The translations under genes were made by a program, and so were the position numbers. The notes beneath the pieces are model-generated. The model did no database searches. It was given only the letters and a program-made list of their open reading frames with translations, and was not told where the DNA came from. Source: UBA11524 sp964542315 (GTDB taxonomy: Bacteria > Bacillota > Clostridia > Christensenellales > Aristaeellaceae). Taken from it: a stretch of DNA of 64,000 nucleotides. The stretch is taken from the NCBI GenBank assembly GCA_964542315.1, contig CAZIUA010000001.1, forward strand, positions 1-64,000, read 5' to 3'. This document shows positions 24,556-33,679 of this stretch, piece by piece (position 1 is the stretch's first letter; each line of letters starts with the position of its first letter).

Positions 24556-25179
24556 ATGGAGAAGGCGGTCACGTCAAAAGCGACGCTGGGCCGGCTGCCG
24601 CGGTATTTGCAGTTCGTCAAGGACTTGCCTGCGGAAGTGACCAACATTTCAGCAGCGGCCATCGCCCGTGGCCTGAAGCTGGGAGAGGTGCAGGTCAGAA
24701 AGGATCTGGGAAGCGTGTGCGGCGGCGGAAAGCCCCGCGTCGGCTATGTGCGGGAGGAATTGATCCGGAGCCTGGAGGAAAGCCTGGGCTGCGACCGGAT
24801 GACATCCGCCGTGCTGGTGGGCGCCGGGAAGCTCGGCCGGGCTTTGCTGGAATATGACGAGTTCGCGCGCTACGGCGTGCGGATCGCCGCGGCGTTCGAC
24901 TGCGGCGAAAAGCCCATCCGGCTGGGCAACGCCATTGAGATCCTGCCGATGAAGGAGTTTGAAGACTTCTGCAGGAGCAGGTTCGTCCAGATCGGCATCA
25001 TCACCGTGGGAAGCGGGTCGGCGCAGGAGGTATGCGACCAAATGGTCCGCAGTGGCATCAGTGCCATCTGGAATTTCGCCCCCTGTGCCCTGAACGTGCC
25101 GCCGGGCGTCCTGCTCCGGCAGGAAAACCTGGCCTTGTCCCTGGCCCATTTGAACAATCAGCTATGCAGCATGAGTTGA
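24556..25179 (+). CDS. rex: Redox-sensing transcriptional repressor Rex
   Basis: 207 residues from ATG 24556, which has GGAGG 7-8 bases upstream. The N-terminal winged helix (about 1-75) includes ISAAAIARGLKLGEVQVRKDLG. The Rossmann domain starts with VLVGAGKLGRALL (GxGxxG) and includes EILPMKEFEDFC. The C-terminal swapped helix ends ALSLAHLNNQL. Rex dimers bind DNA at low NADH/NAD+ and release at high NADH. It precedes adhE by 10 bases and the hydrogenase genes beyond, classic Rex targets. Confidence 0.95.
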   Translation: MEKAVTSKATLGRLPRYLQFVKDLPAEVTNISAAAIARGLKLGEVQVRKDLGSVCGGGKPRVGYVREELIRSLEESLGCDRMTSAVLVGAGKLGRALLEYDEFARYGVRIAAAFDCGEKPIRLGNAIEILPMKEFEDFCRSRFVQIGIITVGSGSAQEVCDQMVRSGISAIWNFAPCALNVPPGVLLRQENLALSLAHLNNQLCSMS

Positions 25180-25189
25180 GGAGGAGAAC

Positions 25190-27805
25190 ATGATGGAAAC
25201 GAAGGTTTACGATATCGTTGACAGCGTGGAGAAGCTCGAGGCGGCCATCGCCCGCACCCGCAAGGCGCAGCAGCGCTTCGCCACTTATACGCAGGAGCAG
25301 GTGGATAAGATCTTCCTGGCCGCGGCCTCTGCGGCGAACAAGGCGCGTATCCCGCTGGCCAAGATGGCTGTGCAGGAGACCGGCATGGGCGTGGTGGAAG
25401 ATAAGGTCATCAAGAACAACTACGCCGCTGAGTATATCTACAATGCCTACAAGGACACCAAGACCTGCGGCGTGATCGAGGAAGACAAGGCGTACGGCAT
25501 CCAGAAGGTCGCTGAGCCCATCGGCGTCATCGCGGCTGTCATCCCCACCACCAACCCCACCTCCACTGCGATCTTCAAGTGCCTGATCGCCCTGAAGACC
25601 CGCAATGCGATCATCATCTCCCCCCATCCCCGCGCCAAGGGTTCCACCATCGCCGCGGCGAAGCTGGTGCTGGAGGCCGCTGTGGCCGCTGGCGCCCCTG
25701 AAGACATCATCGGCTGGATCGATGTGCCCTCCCTGGAGCTGACCAACACCGTCATGCGCGAGGCGGACATCATCCTGGCCACCGGCGGCCCCGGCATGGT
25801 CAAGGCCGCTTATTCCTCCGGCAAGCCTGCTCTGGGCGTCGGCGCGGGCAACACCCCTGCCATTATCGACGACAGCGCGGATATCCTGCTGGCGGTCAAC
25901 TCCATCATCCACTCCAAGACCTTCGACAACGGCATGATCTGCGCGTCCGAGCAGAGCGTCATCGTCATGGACAGCATCTATGACGAGGTGAAGGCAGAGT
26001 TCGCCCGCCGCGGCTGCTACTTCCTGGATCCCGCCGAGACGAACAAGGTGCGCCACACCATCATCATCAACGGCGCGCTGAACGCCAAGATCGTTGGCCA
26101 GAAGGCTGCTCGCATCGCGGAACTGTCCGGCGTGACCGTCCCCGAGGAGACCAAGATCCTCATCGGCGAGGTGGAGAGCGTGGAGCTGAGCGAGGAATTC
26201 GCCCACGAAAAGCTGTCCCCCGTGCTGGCCATGTACCGTGCTTCCTCCTTCGAGGATGCGCTGGACAAGGCGGCGCAGCTGGTGGCGGATGGCGGCTATG
26301 GCCACACCTCCTCCATCTACCTGAACACCGTCACCGAGCGCGAAAAGCTGGATACCTTCGCTGCCCGCATGAAGACCTGCCGCGTGCTGGTCAACACCCC
26401 TGCGTCCCAGGGCGGCATCGGTGACCTGTATAACTTCAAGCTGGCTCCCTCCCTGACCCTGGGCTGCGGTTCCTGGGGCGGCAACTCGGTTTCTGAAAAC
26501 GTGGGTGTGAAGCACCTGCTCAACATCAAGACTGTGGCTGAAAGAAGGGAAAACATGCTGTGGTTCCGCGCGCCTGAGAAGGTGTATATCAAGAAGGGCT
26601 GCCTGCCCGTGGCTCTGGATGAGCTCAAGCACGTCATGGGCAAGAAGCGTGCCTTCATCGTCACCGATACCTTCCTGTATGAGCATGGCTACACCAAGGC
26701 CATCACCGACAAGCTGGACGAGATGGGCATCGTGCACACCACCTTCTTCAACGTTCAGCCTGACCCGACCCTGGCCAACGCGCTGGAAGGCGCCGCGCAG
26801 ATGCGTGCGTTTAAGCCCGATACCATCATCGCCCTGGGCGGCGGCTCCGCGATGGACGCCGGCAAGATCATGTGGGTGATGTATGAGCATCCCGAAGCCG
26901 ACTTCATGGATATGGCCATGCGCTTCATCGATATCCGCAAGCGCGTGTACACCTTCCCCAAGATGGGCGAGAAGGCCTACTTCATCGCCATCCCCACCTC
27001 CGCCGGCACCGGCTCCGAGGTGACGCCCTTCGCCGTTATCACCGACGAGAAGTCCGGCGTGAAGTATCCTCTGGCTGACTACCAGCTGCTGCCCAACATG
27101 GCCATCATCGACACCGACTTCCACATGTCCGCGCCCCGCGGCCTGACTGCGGCGTCCGGTATCGACGCTGTGACCCATGCCCTGGAGGCCTATGCGTCCG
27201 TGATGGCGACGGATTACACCGACGGCCTGGCGCTCAAGGCCCTCAAGACCATCTTTGAGTATCTGCCCCAGGCCTATGACAACGGCCAGACCGATGTGAA
27301 GGCCCGCGAAAAGATGGCCAACGCCGCCACCATGGCCGGTATGGCCTTCGCCAACGCCTTCCTGGGCGTTTGCCACTCCATGGCACATAAGCTGGGCGCG
27401 TTCCACCACCTGCCCCACGGCGTCGCCAATGCGCTGATGATCGAGGAAGTGCTGCGCTTCAACGCGGCGGAAGCCCCCGCGAAGATGGGCACCTTCTCCC
27501 AGTACGATCATCCCCACACCCTGGCCCGCTATGCTGAGGTGGCCGACTACCTGGGCGTGAAGGGCGAGACCGACGAGGAGAAGCTGGAAGGCCTGATCGC
27601 CAAGGTGAACGAGCTGAAGCACCGCGTCGGCATCAAGGACACCATCGCCGAGTATGGCGTGGACGAGAAGTACTTCCTGGATACGCTGGATGAAATGGTC
27701 GAGCAGGCCTTCGACGACCAGTGCACCGGCGCCAACCCCCGCTATCCCCTGATGAGCGAGATCAAGCAGATGTATCTGAATGCCTATTATGGCAAGAAGG
27801 ATTGA
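25190..27805 (+). CDS. adhE: Bifunctional acetaldehyde/alcohol dehydrogenase AdhE
   Basis: 871 residues, the normal length. The N-terminal CoA-acylating aldehyde dehydrogenase half has the catalytic Cys near residue 251 in NGMICASEQS. The C-terminal iron-dependent alcohol dehydrogenase half begins near 450, with GGGSAMDAGK near 549 and iron-ligand segments HALEAY and CHSMAHKLGAFHHLPHG. It converts acetyl-CoA to ethanol and reoxidises two NADH. It is translationally close to rex and probably repressed by it. It could also help reduce the lactaldehyde made by the rhamnose pathway. Confidence 0.97.
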   Translation: MMETKVYDIVDSVEKLEAAIARTRKAQQRFATYTQEQVDKIFLAAASAANKARIPLAKMAVQETGMGVVEDKVIKNNYAAEYIYNAYKDTKTCGVIEEDKAYGIQKVAEPIGVIAAVIPTTNPTSTAIFKCLIALKTRNAIIISPHPRAKGSTIAAAKLVLEAAVAAGAPEDIIGWIDVPSLELTNTVMREADIILATGGPGMVKAAYSSGKPALGVGAGNTPAIIDDSADILLAVNSIIHSKTFDNGMICASEQSVIVMDSIYDEVKAEFARRGCYFLDPAETNKVRHTIIINGALNAKIVGQKAARIAELSGVTVPEETKILIGEVESVELSEEFAHEKLSPVLAMYRASSFEDALDKAAQLVADGGYGHTSSIYLNTVTEREKLDTFAARMKTCRVLVNTPASQGGIGDLYNFKLAPSLTLGCGSWGGNSVSENVGVKHLLNIKTVAERRENMLWFRAPEKVYIKKGCLPVALDELKHVMGKKRAFIVTDTFLYEHGYTKAITDKLDEMGIVHTTFFNVQPDPTLANALEGAAQMRAFKPDTIIALGGGSAMDAGKIMWVMYEHPEADFMDMAMRFIDIRKRVYTFPKMGEKAYFIAIPTSAGTGSEVTPFAVITDEKSGVKYPLADYQLLPNMAIIDTDFHMSAPRGLTAASGIDAVTHALEAYASVMATDYTDGLALKALKTIFEYLPQAYDNGQTDVKAREKMANAATMAGMAFANAFLGVCHSMAHKLGAFHHLPHGVANALMIEEVLRFNAAEAPAKMGTFSQYDHPHTLARYAEVADYLGVKGETDEEKLEGLIAKVNELKHRVGIKDTIAEYGVDEKYFLDTLDEMVEQAFDDQCTGANPRYPLMSEIKQMYLNAYYGKKD

Positions 27806-27828
27806 CGAGCGAAAAGGAGGAGAGTATA

Positions 27829-28578
27829 ATGAATCTGGATCGTGTGATCGCTGTACGCAACAAGAAGACCATCTACCGTGACGGCGACCGTGTCATCAAG
27901 GTCTTCAACGAGGATTACTCCAAGGCGGACGTCCTCAATGAGGCGCTGAATCAGGCGCGCATTGAGGAGACAGGCCTGAACATCCCCGCAGTGCTGGAAG
28001 TCACCATGGTGGAGGGCCAGTGGGCCATCGTCTCCGAGTATATCAAGGGCAAGACCCTGGCTCAGCTGATGGAGGAAAATCCGGAGAAGAAGGATGAGTA
28101 CCTGGAGCTGTTCGTGGATCTTCAGCTGACGGTGCAGAAGAAGACCTGCCCCATGCTGAACAAGCTCAAGGACAAGATGAACCGCAAGATCAGCATGTCT
28201 GATCTGGACGCCACCACCCGTTATGAGCTGCACACCCGCCTGGAGGGCATGCCGAAGCACAACAAGGTCTGCCACGGCGACTTCAACCCCTCCAACATCA
28301 TCATCGCGGAAGACGGCACCCCCTATATCCTGGACTGGTCCCATGCCACCCAGGGCAATGCCTCCGCGGATGCGGCGCGCACCTACCTGCTGTTCTGGCT
28401 GAACGGCGATATCGACGGCGCGAAGAAGTATCTTGACCTGTTCTGCCGCAAGAGCGACACGACCAAGCAGTATGTGCAGAAGTGGATGCCCATCGTTGCG
28501 GCGTCCCAGTCTGTGAAGGGCAACGAGAAGGAGCGCGAGTTCCTGCTGTCCTGGGTCAACGTGGTCGACTACGAGTAA
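27829..28578 (+). CDS. APH-family small-molecule kinase
   Basis: 249 residues from ATG 27829, with an AAAGGAGG site; upstream in-frame codons overlap adhE. Eukaryotic-like kinase fold of the aminoglycoside phosphotransferase/choline kinase group: a glycine-poor N-lobe (TIYRDGDRVIKVF), catalytic loop VCHGDFNPSNIII near residue 147, and metal site YILDWSHA. The substrate is unknown; resistance is unlikely given the context. It sits 23 bases after adhE, inside the Rex/hydrogen module. It could be the counterpart of the SpoIIE phosphatase downstream; that is speculation. Confidence 0.85.
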   Translation: MNLDRVIAVRNKKTIYRDGDRVIKVFNEDYSKADVLNEALNQARIEETGLNIPAVLEVTMVEGQWAIVSEYIKGKTLAQLMEENPEKKDEYLELFVDLQLTVQKKTCPMLNKLKDKMNRKISMSDLDATTRYELHTRLEGMPKHNKVCHGDFNPSNIIIAEDGTPYILDWSHATQGNASADAARTYLLFWLNGDIDGAKKYLDLFCRKSDTTKQYVQKWMPIVAASQSVKGNEKEREFLLSWVNVVDYE

Positions 28579-28596
28579 GGTATAATCGTTTTCTGA

Positions 28597-28648
28597 TGGA
28601 CACACCGGCTGGGGGCATTTTTCCAGCCCCCGGCTGGATGTCCATTTT
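28597..28648 (+). terminator. Terminator after kinase gene
   Basis: TGGACA (28597-28602) pairs with TGTCCA (28639-28644), and the inner GGGGGC pairs with GCCCCC; TTTT follows. It separates the rex-adhE-kinase unit from the hydrogenase genes, although no strong promoter is visible in 28649-28724. Confidence 0.75.
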
Positions 28649-28724
28649 CGGCTGTTAAAAAGAAATGTGTTTTTAGTTAAATGCATCTAATACAACTCGA
28701 CAAAAAATCAAGGAGGACAATCAC

Positions 28725-28964
28725 ATGAAGATCACGGTTTGTATCGGCAGTTCCTGCCACATCAAGGGTTCCCGCCAGGTGGTGGGCCAGCTTCAGCAGC
28801 TGATCGCGGACAACAATCTGGGCGAGCAGGTCGAGCTGGGCGGCACCTTCTGCATGGGCAACTGCCAGAAGGGCGTCTGCGTGACGGTGGACAACGAGTT
28901 TTTCTCCGTGACCCCTGACACGGTGGATGAATTCTTCGAGAAGAACGTGAAGGCTAAGGTGTAA
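28725..28964 (+). CDS. Small [2Fe-2S] thioredoxin-fold ferredoxin, copy 1
   Basis: 79 residues. Four cysteines in the pattern CIGSSC (start) and CMGNC match the thioredoxin-like [2Fe-2S] domain of NuoE/HydC-type subunits, but here it stands alone. AAGGAGG precedes the ATG. It probably passes electrons to or from the adjacent hydrogenases. A paralogue follows after three bases. Confidence 0.85.
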   Translation: MKITVCIGSSCHIKGSRQVVGQLQQLIADNNLGEQVELGGTFCMGNCQKGVCVTVDNEFFSVTPDTVDEFFEKNVKAKV

Positions 28965-28967
28965 GCC

Positions 28968-29228
28968 ATGATCATTCAGATTTGCGTGGGCAGCTCCTGC
29001 CACATCAAGGGTGCGCCCGAAATCGTTGAGCTGCTGCAGAAGGCCGTGGCTGACCATCACCTGGAGAGTGAGGTCACCCTGGCCGGCAGCTTCTGCATCG
29101 GCAAGTGCAACCGCGTGGGCGTTACCGTCCAGGTGGATGACGAGGTGTATACCGGCGTGACGAAGGAAGGCTTCAAGGAGTTCTTCCAGGAGCATGTGCT
29201 GGCCAAGCTCGCGCAGGAAAAGGAGTAA
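28968..29228 (+). CDS. Small [2Fe-2S] thioredoxin-fold ferredoxin, copy 2
   Basis: 86 residues, tandem paralogue of the previous gene, with CVGSSCHIKGAPEIVELL and CIGKCNRVG holding the four cluster cysteines. It is divergent at the C-terminus (a lysine/glutamate-rich tail). It ends 6 bases before the sensory hydrogenase start. Confidence 0.85.
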   Translation: MIIQICVGSSCHIKGAPEIVELLQKAVADHHLESEVTLAGSFCIGKCNRVGVTVQVDDEVYTGVTKEGFKEFFQEHVLAKLAQEKE

Positions 29229-29234
29229 CGGACG

Positions 29235-30908
29235 ATGAATTGTCTGACGCTGAAGAAGTCCAACTGCAAGAACTGCTATAAGTGCATCCGCCACTGCCCT
29301 GTTAAGGCGATCCGCTTCTCCGGCAATCAGGCGCATATCATCAACAATGAGTGCATCCTGTGCGGCCAGTGCTTTGTGGTGTGCCCGCAGAATGCCAAGG
29401 AGATCGTGGACGAGACGGAGAAGGCGAAGGTGCTCCTCCAGACCGGTGAGCCGGTCATTGTCAGCCTGGCGCCGTCCTTCATCGCCAACTATCCCGGCGT
29501 GGGCATCCGTGCTATGCGGAAGGCCCTGAAGGCGCTGGGCTTCTATGACGTGGAGGAGACCGCCATTGGCGCCACCATGGTCAAGACCGAGTACGAGCGT
29601 ATGCTCAAGGAGGAGGCGCGCGACGTCATCATCACGTCCTGCTGCCACTCCATCAACCTGCTCATCCAGAAGTACTATCCGGATGCGCTGGAATACCTGG
29701 CGGACGTGGTGTCCCCCATGCAGGCCCACTGCCTGGACATCAAGCGCCGCTATCCCAATGCCAAGACGGTCTTCATTGGCCCGTGCGTGGCCAAGAAGGA
29801 CGAGGCGGAGCACTATGCCGGCATCGTGGACGCGGTGCTCACCTATGAGGAGCTGACCCGTTGGCTGCAGAAGGAAGGCATCGAGCTGGAACATGACATG
29901 GATGCCGAGGAGGAGAGCCGCGCGCGCTTCTTCCCGACCACCGGTGGCGTGCTCAAGACCATGGCGCAGGATATGCCCGGCTTTACCTACATGGCGCTGG
30001 ACGGTGTGGAAAACTGCATGGCCGCGCTCAAGGAGATCGTTGAGGGCAAGATCCACAAGTGCTTTGTGGAGATGTCCGCATGCGTGGGCAGCTGCGTGGG
30101 CGGCCCCGTGATGGAAAAGTACAGCAAGTCCCGCATCCAGGACTATATGGCGGTGGCCAACTACGCCGGCGAAAGGGACTTCGTCGTCAAACAGCCCGAT
30201 CCGCTGGAGCTGAAGAAGGGCTTCAGCAGCATCGCACATAAGCTGGCCGAGCCCAGTGAGTCGGAGATCTACAGTGTGCTGCGCCAGATGGGCAAGTTCC
30301 GCCCCGAACAGGAGCTGAACTGCGGCTCCTGCGGCTATAACACCTGCCGCGAGAAGGCGATCGCCATCTGCCAGGGCAAGGCCGAAATCTCCATGTGCAT
30401 GCCCTACCTGAAGGACAAGGCGGAGAGCTTCTCCGATACCATCGTGGAGAACACCCCCAATGGCCTGATCGTGCTGAATGAGAAGCTGGAGGTGCAGCAG
30501 ATCAACTCTGCCGCGCGCCGCCTGATGAATATCCGCAGCGCGTCCGACGTGATGGGTGCCCATGTGGCTCGCATCCTGGATCCGGATGTGTTTGCCAGCG
30601 TGCTCAACAGCCGCCGCAATGTGCTCAGCCAGCGCACCTACCTGGCCGAATACAAGCGGTATGTGGATATGACGGTCATGTACGCCAACGACTCCCACCT
30701 GCTCATCGGCATTATGCGCGATGTGACGGAGGAAGAGCTGGCGCGCGGCAAGAAGGAAGACATCAGCCAGAAGACCATCGAGGTAGCCGATCGCGTGGTC
30801 GAAAAGCAGATGCGCATCGTGCAGGAGATCGCATCCCTCCTGGGCGAGACCGCCGCGGAGACCAAGATCGCCCTGACCAAGCTGAAGGAGTCGATCATCA
30901 ATGAATGA
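29235..30908 (+). CDS. Sensory-type [FeFe] hydrogenase with PAS domain (HydS-like)
   Basis: 557 residues. Two [4Fe-4S] sites (CKNCYKCIRHCP, CILCGQCFVVCP) are followed by the H-cluster domain: TSCCHS near 134, GPCVAKKDE near 181, and ACVGSCVGGP near 281. These differ from the catalytic consensus TSCCP, MPCxxKK and MACPGGC. An extra Fe-S domain (CGSCGYNTC near 361) and a PAS domain (about 395-490, IVENTPNGLIVLNEKLEVQQINSA) follow. PAS-containing group C hydrogenases are thought to sense H2 and signal to a phosphatase. The next gene, a SpoIIE phosphatase, overlaps the 3' end by eight bases, fitting that role. Confidence 0.85.
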   Translation: MNCLTLKKSNCKNCYKCIRHCPVKAIRFSGNQAHIINNECILCGQCFVVCPQNAKEIVDETEKAKVLLQTGEPVIVSLAPSFIANYPGVGIRAMRKALKALGFYDVEETAIGATMVKTEYERMLKEEARDVIITSCCHSINLLIQKYYPDALEYLADVVSPMQAHCLDIKRRYPNAKTVFIGPCVAKKDEAEHYAGIVDAVLTYEELTRWLQKEGIELEHDMDAEEESRARFFPTTGGVLKTMAQDMPGFTYMALDGVENCMAALKEIVEGKIHKCFVEMSACVGSCVGGPVMEKYSKSRIQDYMAVANYAGERDFVVKQPDPLELKKGFSSIAHKLAEPSESEIYSVLRQMGKFRPEQELNCGSCGYNTCREKAIAICQGKAEISMCMPYLKDKAESFSDTIVENTPNGLIVLNEKLEVQQINSAARRLMNIRSASDVMGAHVARILDPDVFASVLNSRRNVLSQRTYLAEYKRYVDMTVMYANDSHLLIGIMRDVTEEELARGKKEDISQKTIEVADRVVEKQMRIVQEIASLLGETAAETKIALTKLKESIINE

Positions 30909-32070
30909 CCTTTGCGCGGATATCGGCTACAAGAGCATCAACCATGCCGGCGAGCAGCTCTGCGGTGACCATGTGGACATCGTCGAGCCGGATGAGAACT
31001 CCACGGTGATCGTGCTGTCCGATGGTCTGGGCAGCGGCGTGAAGGCGTCCATCCTGTCCACGTTGACATCGAAGATCATCTCCACCATGCTGGGTGAAGG
31101 CCTTCCGCTGGAGGACTGCGTGGAGACCATCGCGGCGACACTGCCGGTCTGCTCCGTGCGCGGCGTGGCGTATTCCACCTTCACCATCATCCACCTGATG
31201 AACAATGAAACGGCGGAGATCATCCAGTATGACAATCCGCAGGTGATCCTCATCCGGGATGAGAAGAATTACGATTATCCCAAGATCGAGATGAACATCG
31301 GCGGCAAGAAGATCCTCAAATCCGTCATCAACCTGAAGGAGAACGACCAGTTCATCGCCATGAGCGATGGCTGCCCCCATGCGGGCATCGGCCTGGCGTA
31401 CAACTTCGGCTGGAAGCGGGAGGATATCATCGACTTCATGGAGACCCTCGCGCCGGTCGGCTACACCGCCAAGACCCTCGCGACCATGCTGGTGGACGAG
31501 TGCGACAAGCTCTACGGCCATCAGCCGGGCGATGATGCGACGGCCTGCGTCGTGCGCATCCGCAAGCGCGTCCCCATGAATATGCTGTTCGGCCCGCCCT
31601 TCAACCGCGACGATGCGGACCGGATGATGTCCCTGTTCTTCTCCAAGGAAGGCAAACACATCATCTGCGGCGGCACGACCTCGTCCATCGCGGCGAAGTA
31701 TCTGGGCAAGCCCCTGCGCGCCAGCCTGGATTTCTCTTCCGATCTGCCCCCCACGGCGGAGCTGGAAGGCGTCGACCTGGTCACCGAGGGCGTGATCACC
31801 GTCAATAAGGTGGTGGAATACGCCAAGGATTACCTGGGCGAAAACAAGTTCTATGAGCACTGGAGCTTCAAGCGGGACGGTGCATCCCAGATCAGCCGCC
31901 TCCTCTTTGAAGAGGCGACGGACATCAACTTCTATGTGGGTCGCGCGATCAATCCTGCGCACCAAAACCCGGAGCTGCCCATCACCTTCAACATCAAGAT
32001 GAATCTGGTGGAGGAACTGTCCAAATGCCTGCGCGAAATGGGTAAGCGGATCAAGGTGAGTTATTTCTGA
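30901..32070 (+). CDS. SpoIIE-family serine/threonine phosphatase coupled to hydrogenase sensor
   Basis: 389 residues. A PP2C/SpoIIE fold fills about 1-225, with metal-binding acids in VIVLSDGLGSGVKA, FIAMSDGCPHAG and HQPGDDATACVV. A C-terminal extension (about 230-389) is not recognised. The start overlaps the hydrogenase stop (ATGAATGA), so the two are probably made in fixed ratio. It likely dephosphorylates a regulator in response to the H2 or redox state sensed by the hydrogenase partner; target unknown. Confidence 0.87.
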   Translation: MNDLCADIGYKSINHAGEQLCGDHVDIVEPDENSTVIVLSDGLGSGVKASILSTLTSKIISTMLGEGLPLEDCVETIAATLPVCSVRGVAYSTFTIIHLMNNETAEIIQYDNPQVILIRDEKNYDYPKIEMNIGGKKILKSVINLKENDQFIAMSDGCPHAGIGLAYNFGWKREDIIDFMETLAPVGYTAKTLATMLVDECDKLYGHQPGDDATACVVRIRKRVPMNMLFGPPFNRDDADRMMSLFFSKEGKHIICGGTTSSIAAKYLGKPLRASLDFSSDLPPTAELEGVDLVTEGVITVNKVVEYAKDYLGENKFYEHWSFKRDGASQISRLLFEEATDINFYVGRAINPAHQNPELPITFNIKMNLVEELSKCLREMGKRIKVSYF

Positions 32071-32141
32071 TGCTAATTCTTGCAAAAATAGCTTAATCCG
32101 TGCGCCATCTGTTCCGCCCTGACATTACTTCATTCCGTTCA

Positions 32142-32220
32142 ACGTACATCCAGTACGTCTCACTTCACTCGGCTTCGTCAGAACGAAAAATCTGACGCAC
32201 TCAGTTAAGCATTTTAACTG
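32142..32220. other. Cluster of three short hairpins before the group B hydrogenase
   Basis: ACGTAC/GTACGT (32142-32158), GTCAGA/TCTGAC (32177-32196) and CAGTTAA/TTAACTG (32202-32220) lie in the 176-base gap. The last resembles a Rex site, but its spacer is five rather than four bases. The 79-base block may be a dispersed repeat. Confidence 0.45.
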
Positions 32221-32246
32221 CGAATGAGCATAAGGAGATAGAGCCA

Positions 32247-33674
32247 ATGAGAAAGTTCGACACAAAAGTTCAGTATCTGAAGTATAAGGTGCTGCGCGAG
32301 GTGGCCCGTCGCGCATGGGATGGCCTGACCCCTGAGGCTGTGCTGGACATCCCCAAGACCATCGTCCCCGGCAAGACCCCCACGATGCGCTGCTGCGTGT
32401 ATAAGGAGCGCGCCATCCTGGGTGAGCGCGTGAAGTTGGCCATGGGCGGCGACAAGACCAAGTCCAACATCATCCAGGTGATCGACATCGCCTGCGACGA
32501 ATGCCCCGCCGCCGGTTACGAGGTGACCGGCAACTGCCGCGGCTGCCTGGCCAACCGCTGTGAGGACGTCTGCAAGCGCAAGGCGATCTCCTTCGACCAC
32601 AACCATGTGGCCCATATCGACAAGACCAAGTGCGTGGAGTGCGGCGCCTGCTCCAAGGTATGCCCCTTCGGCGCGATCGTCAACCGCAAGCGTCCCTGCC
32701 AGCTGGCCTGCAAGGTCAAGGCCATCGACATCAGCGCGGAAGGCGCAGCGGCCATCAATGACGAGAAGTGCATCCAGTGCGGCGCGTGCGTGTATCAGTG
32801 CCCCTTCGGCGCGATCAGCGACAAGAGCTTCATCCTGGACGTGATCGACCTGATCAAGAACAGCCAGGGCAATACCGCCTACAAGGTGTATGCGATCGTT
32901 GCGCCCGCGTTCTCCAGCCAGTTCAGCCATGCCAAGGTTGGCCAGGCCATCACCGGCATGAAGGCGCTGGGCTTCCACACCGTCATCGAGGCGGCCCTGG
33001 GTGCGGATATCGTGTCCCTGTCCGAGTCCCGCGAGCTGGTGGAAAAGGGCATGCTGACTTCCTCCTGCTGCCCGGCATTCGTGCGGTACATCAAGACCGC
33101 CTTCCCCGAGCTGGAGCCCTTCGTCAGCCACAACCTGTCCCCCATGGGCGCGCTGGCCAAGTACATCAAGTCCACCGATCCCGACGCCAAGGTGGTCTTT
33201 GTCGGCCCCTGCACCGCCAAGAAGGCGGAGCGTCAGCTGGACACGGTGAAGGACTATGTCGATGCGGTGCTGACCTTCGAAGAGCTGCAGGCGCTGTTTG
33301 ACAGCCGCGATCTGGAGCTGTCCGAGCTGCCTGAGGACGTGCTGGACAATGCCTCCTACTTCGGACGCATCTTCGCCCGTTCCGGCGGCCTGAGCGAGGC
33401 TGTGGCGCAGGCCCTCAAGGAGCAGAATATCGACTTCGAGGCCAAGCCCGTGGTCTGCAGCGGCATCGAGGAATGCCGCATGGCGCTGCTCAAGCTGAGC
33501 AAGAACCCGAAGATCCTCGGCGGCAACTTCATCGAGGGCATGGCTTGCCTGGGCGGCTGCATCAACGGCGCCGGCTGCCTGACCCACGGCGAAAAGAACA
33601 AGGCCGATGTGGACAAGTACGGCCGCGAGGCGATGGAAAAGACCATCACCGATGCGGTGTCCATCCTCAAGTAA
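32247..33674 (+). CDS. [FeFe] hydrogenase, group B-like
   Basis: 475 residues, cytoplasmic. A cysteine-rich N-terminus includes CDECP, CRGCLANRCEDVC and two ferredoxin-type sites (CVECGACSKVCPFGAI and CIQCGACVYQCPFGAI). H-cluster motifs are TSSCCPAF near 270, GPCTAKKAE near 319 and EGMACLGGC near 430. It reduces protons with ferredoxin electrons or oxidises H2. AAGGAG precedes the ATG. It lies behind the sensor-phosphatase pair and 5 bases short of the convergent YolD-like gene. Confidence 0.92.
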   Translation: MRKFDTKVQYLKYKVLREVARRAWDGLTPEAVLDIPKTIVPGKTPTMRCCVYKERAILGERVKLAMGGDKTKSNIIQVIDIACDECPAAGYEVTGNCRGCLANRCEDVCKRKAISFDHNHVAHIDKTKCVECGACSKVCPFGAIVNRKRPCQLACKVKAIDISAEGAAAINDEKCIQCGACVYQCPFGAISDKSFILDVIDLIKNSQGNTAYKVYAIVAPAFSSQFSHAKVGQAITGMKALGFHTVIEAALGADIVSLSESRELVEKGMLTSSCCPAFVRYIKTAFPELEPFVSHNLSPMGALAKYIKSTDPDAKVVFVGPCTAKKAERQLDTVKDYVDAVLTFEELQALFDSRDLELSELPEDVLDNASYFGRIFARSGGLSEAVAQALKEQNIDFEAKPVVCSGIEECRMALLKLSKNPKILGGNFIEGMACLGGCINGAGCLTHGEKNKADVDKYGREAMEKTITDAVSILK

Positions 33675-33679
33675 AATGT

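Noticed and set aside
27829..28578. Aminoglycoside resistance gene
   Set aside because: The fold matches, but position within a Rex-adhE-hydrogenase block and lack of any resistance context favour a metabolic or regulatory kinase.
28655..28680. Possible Rex site before the first [2Fe-2S] gene (TGTTAAAAAGAAATG)
   Set aside because: Only the left half-site matches; the right half does not.
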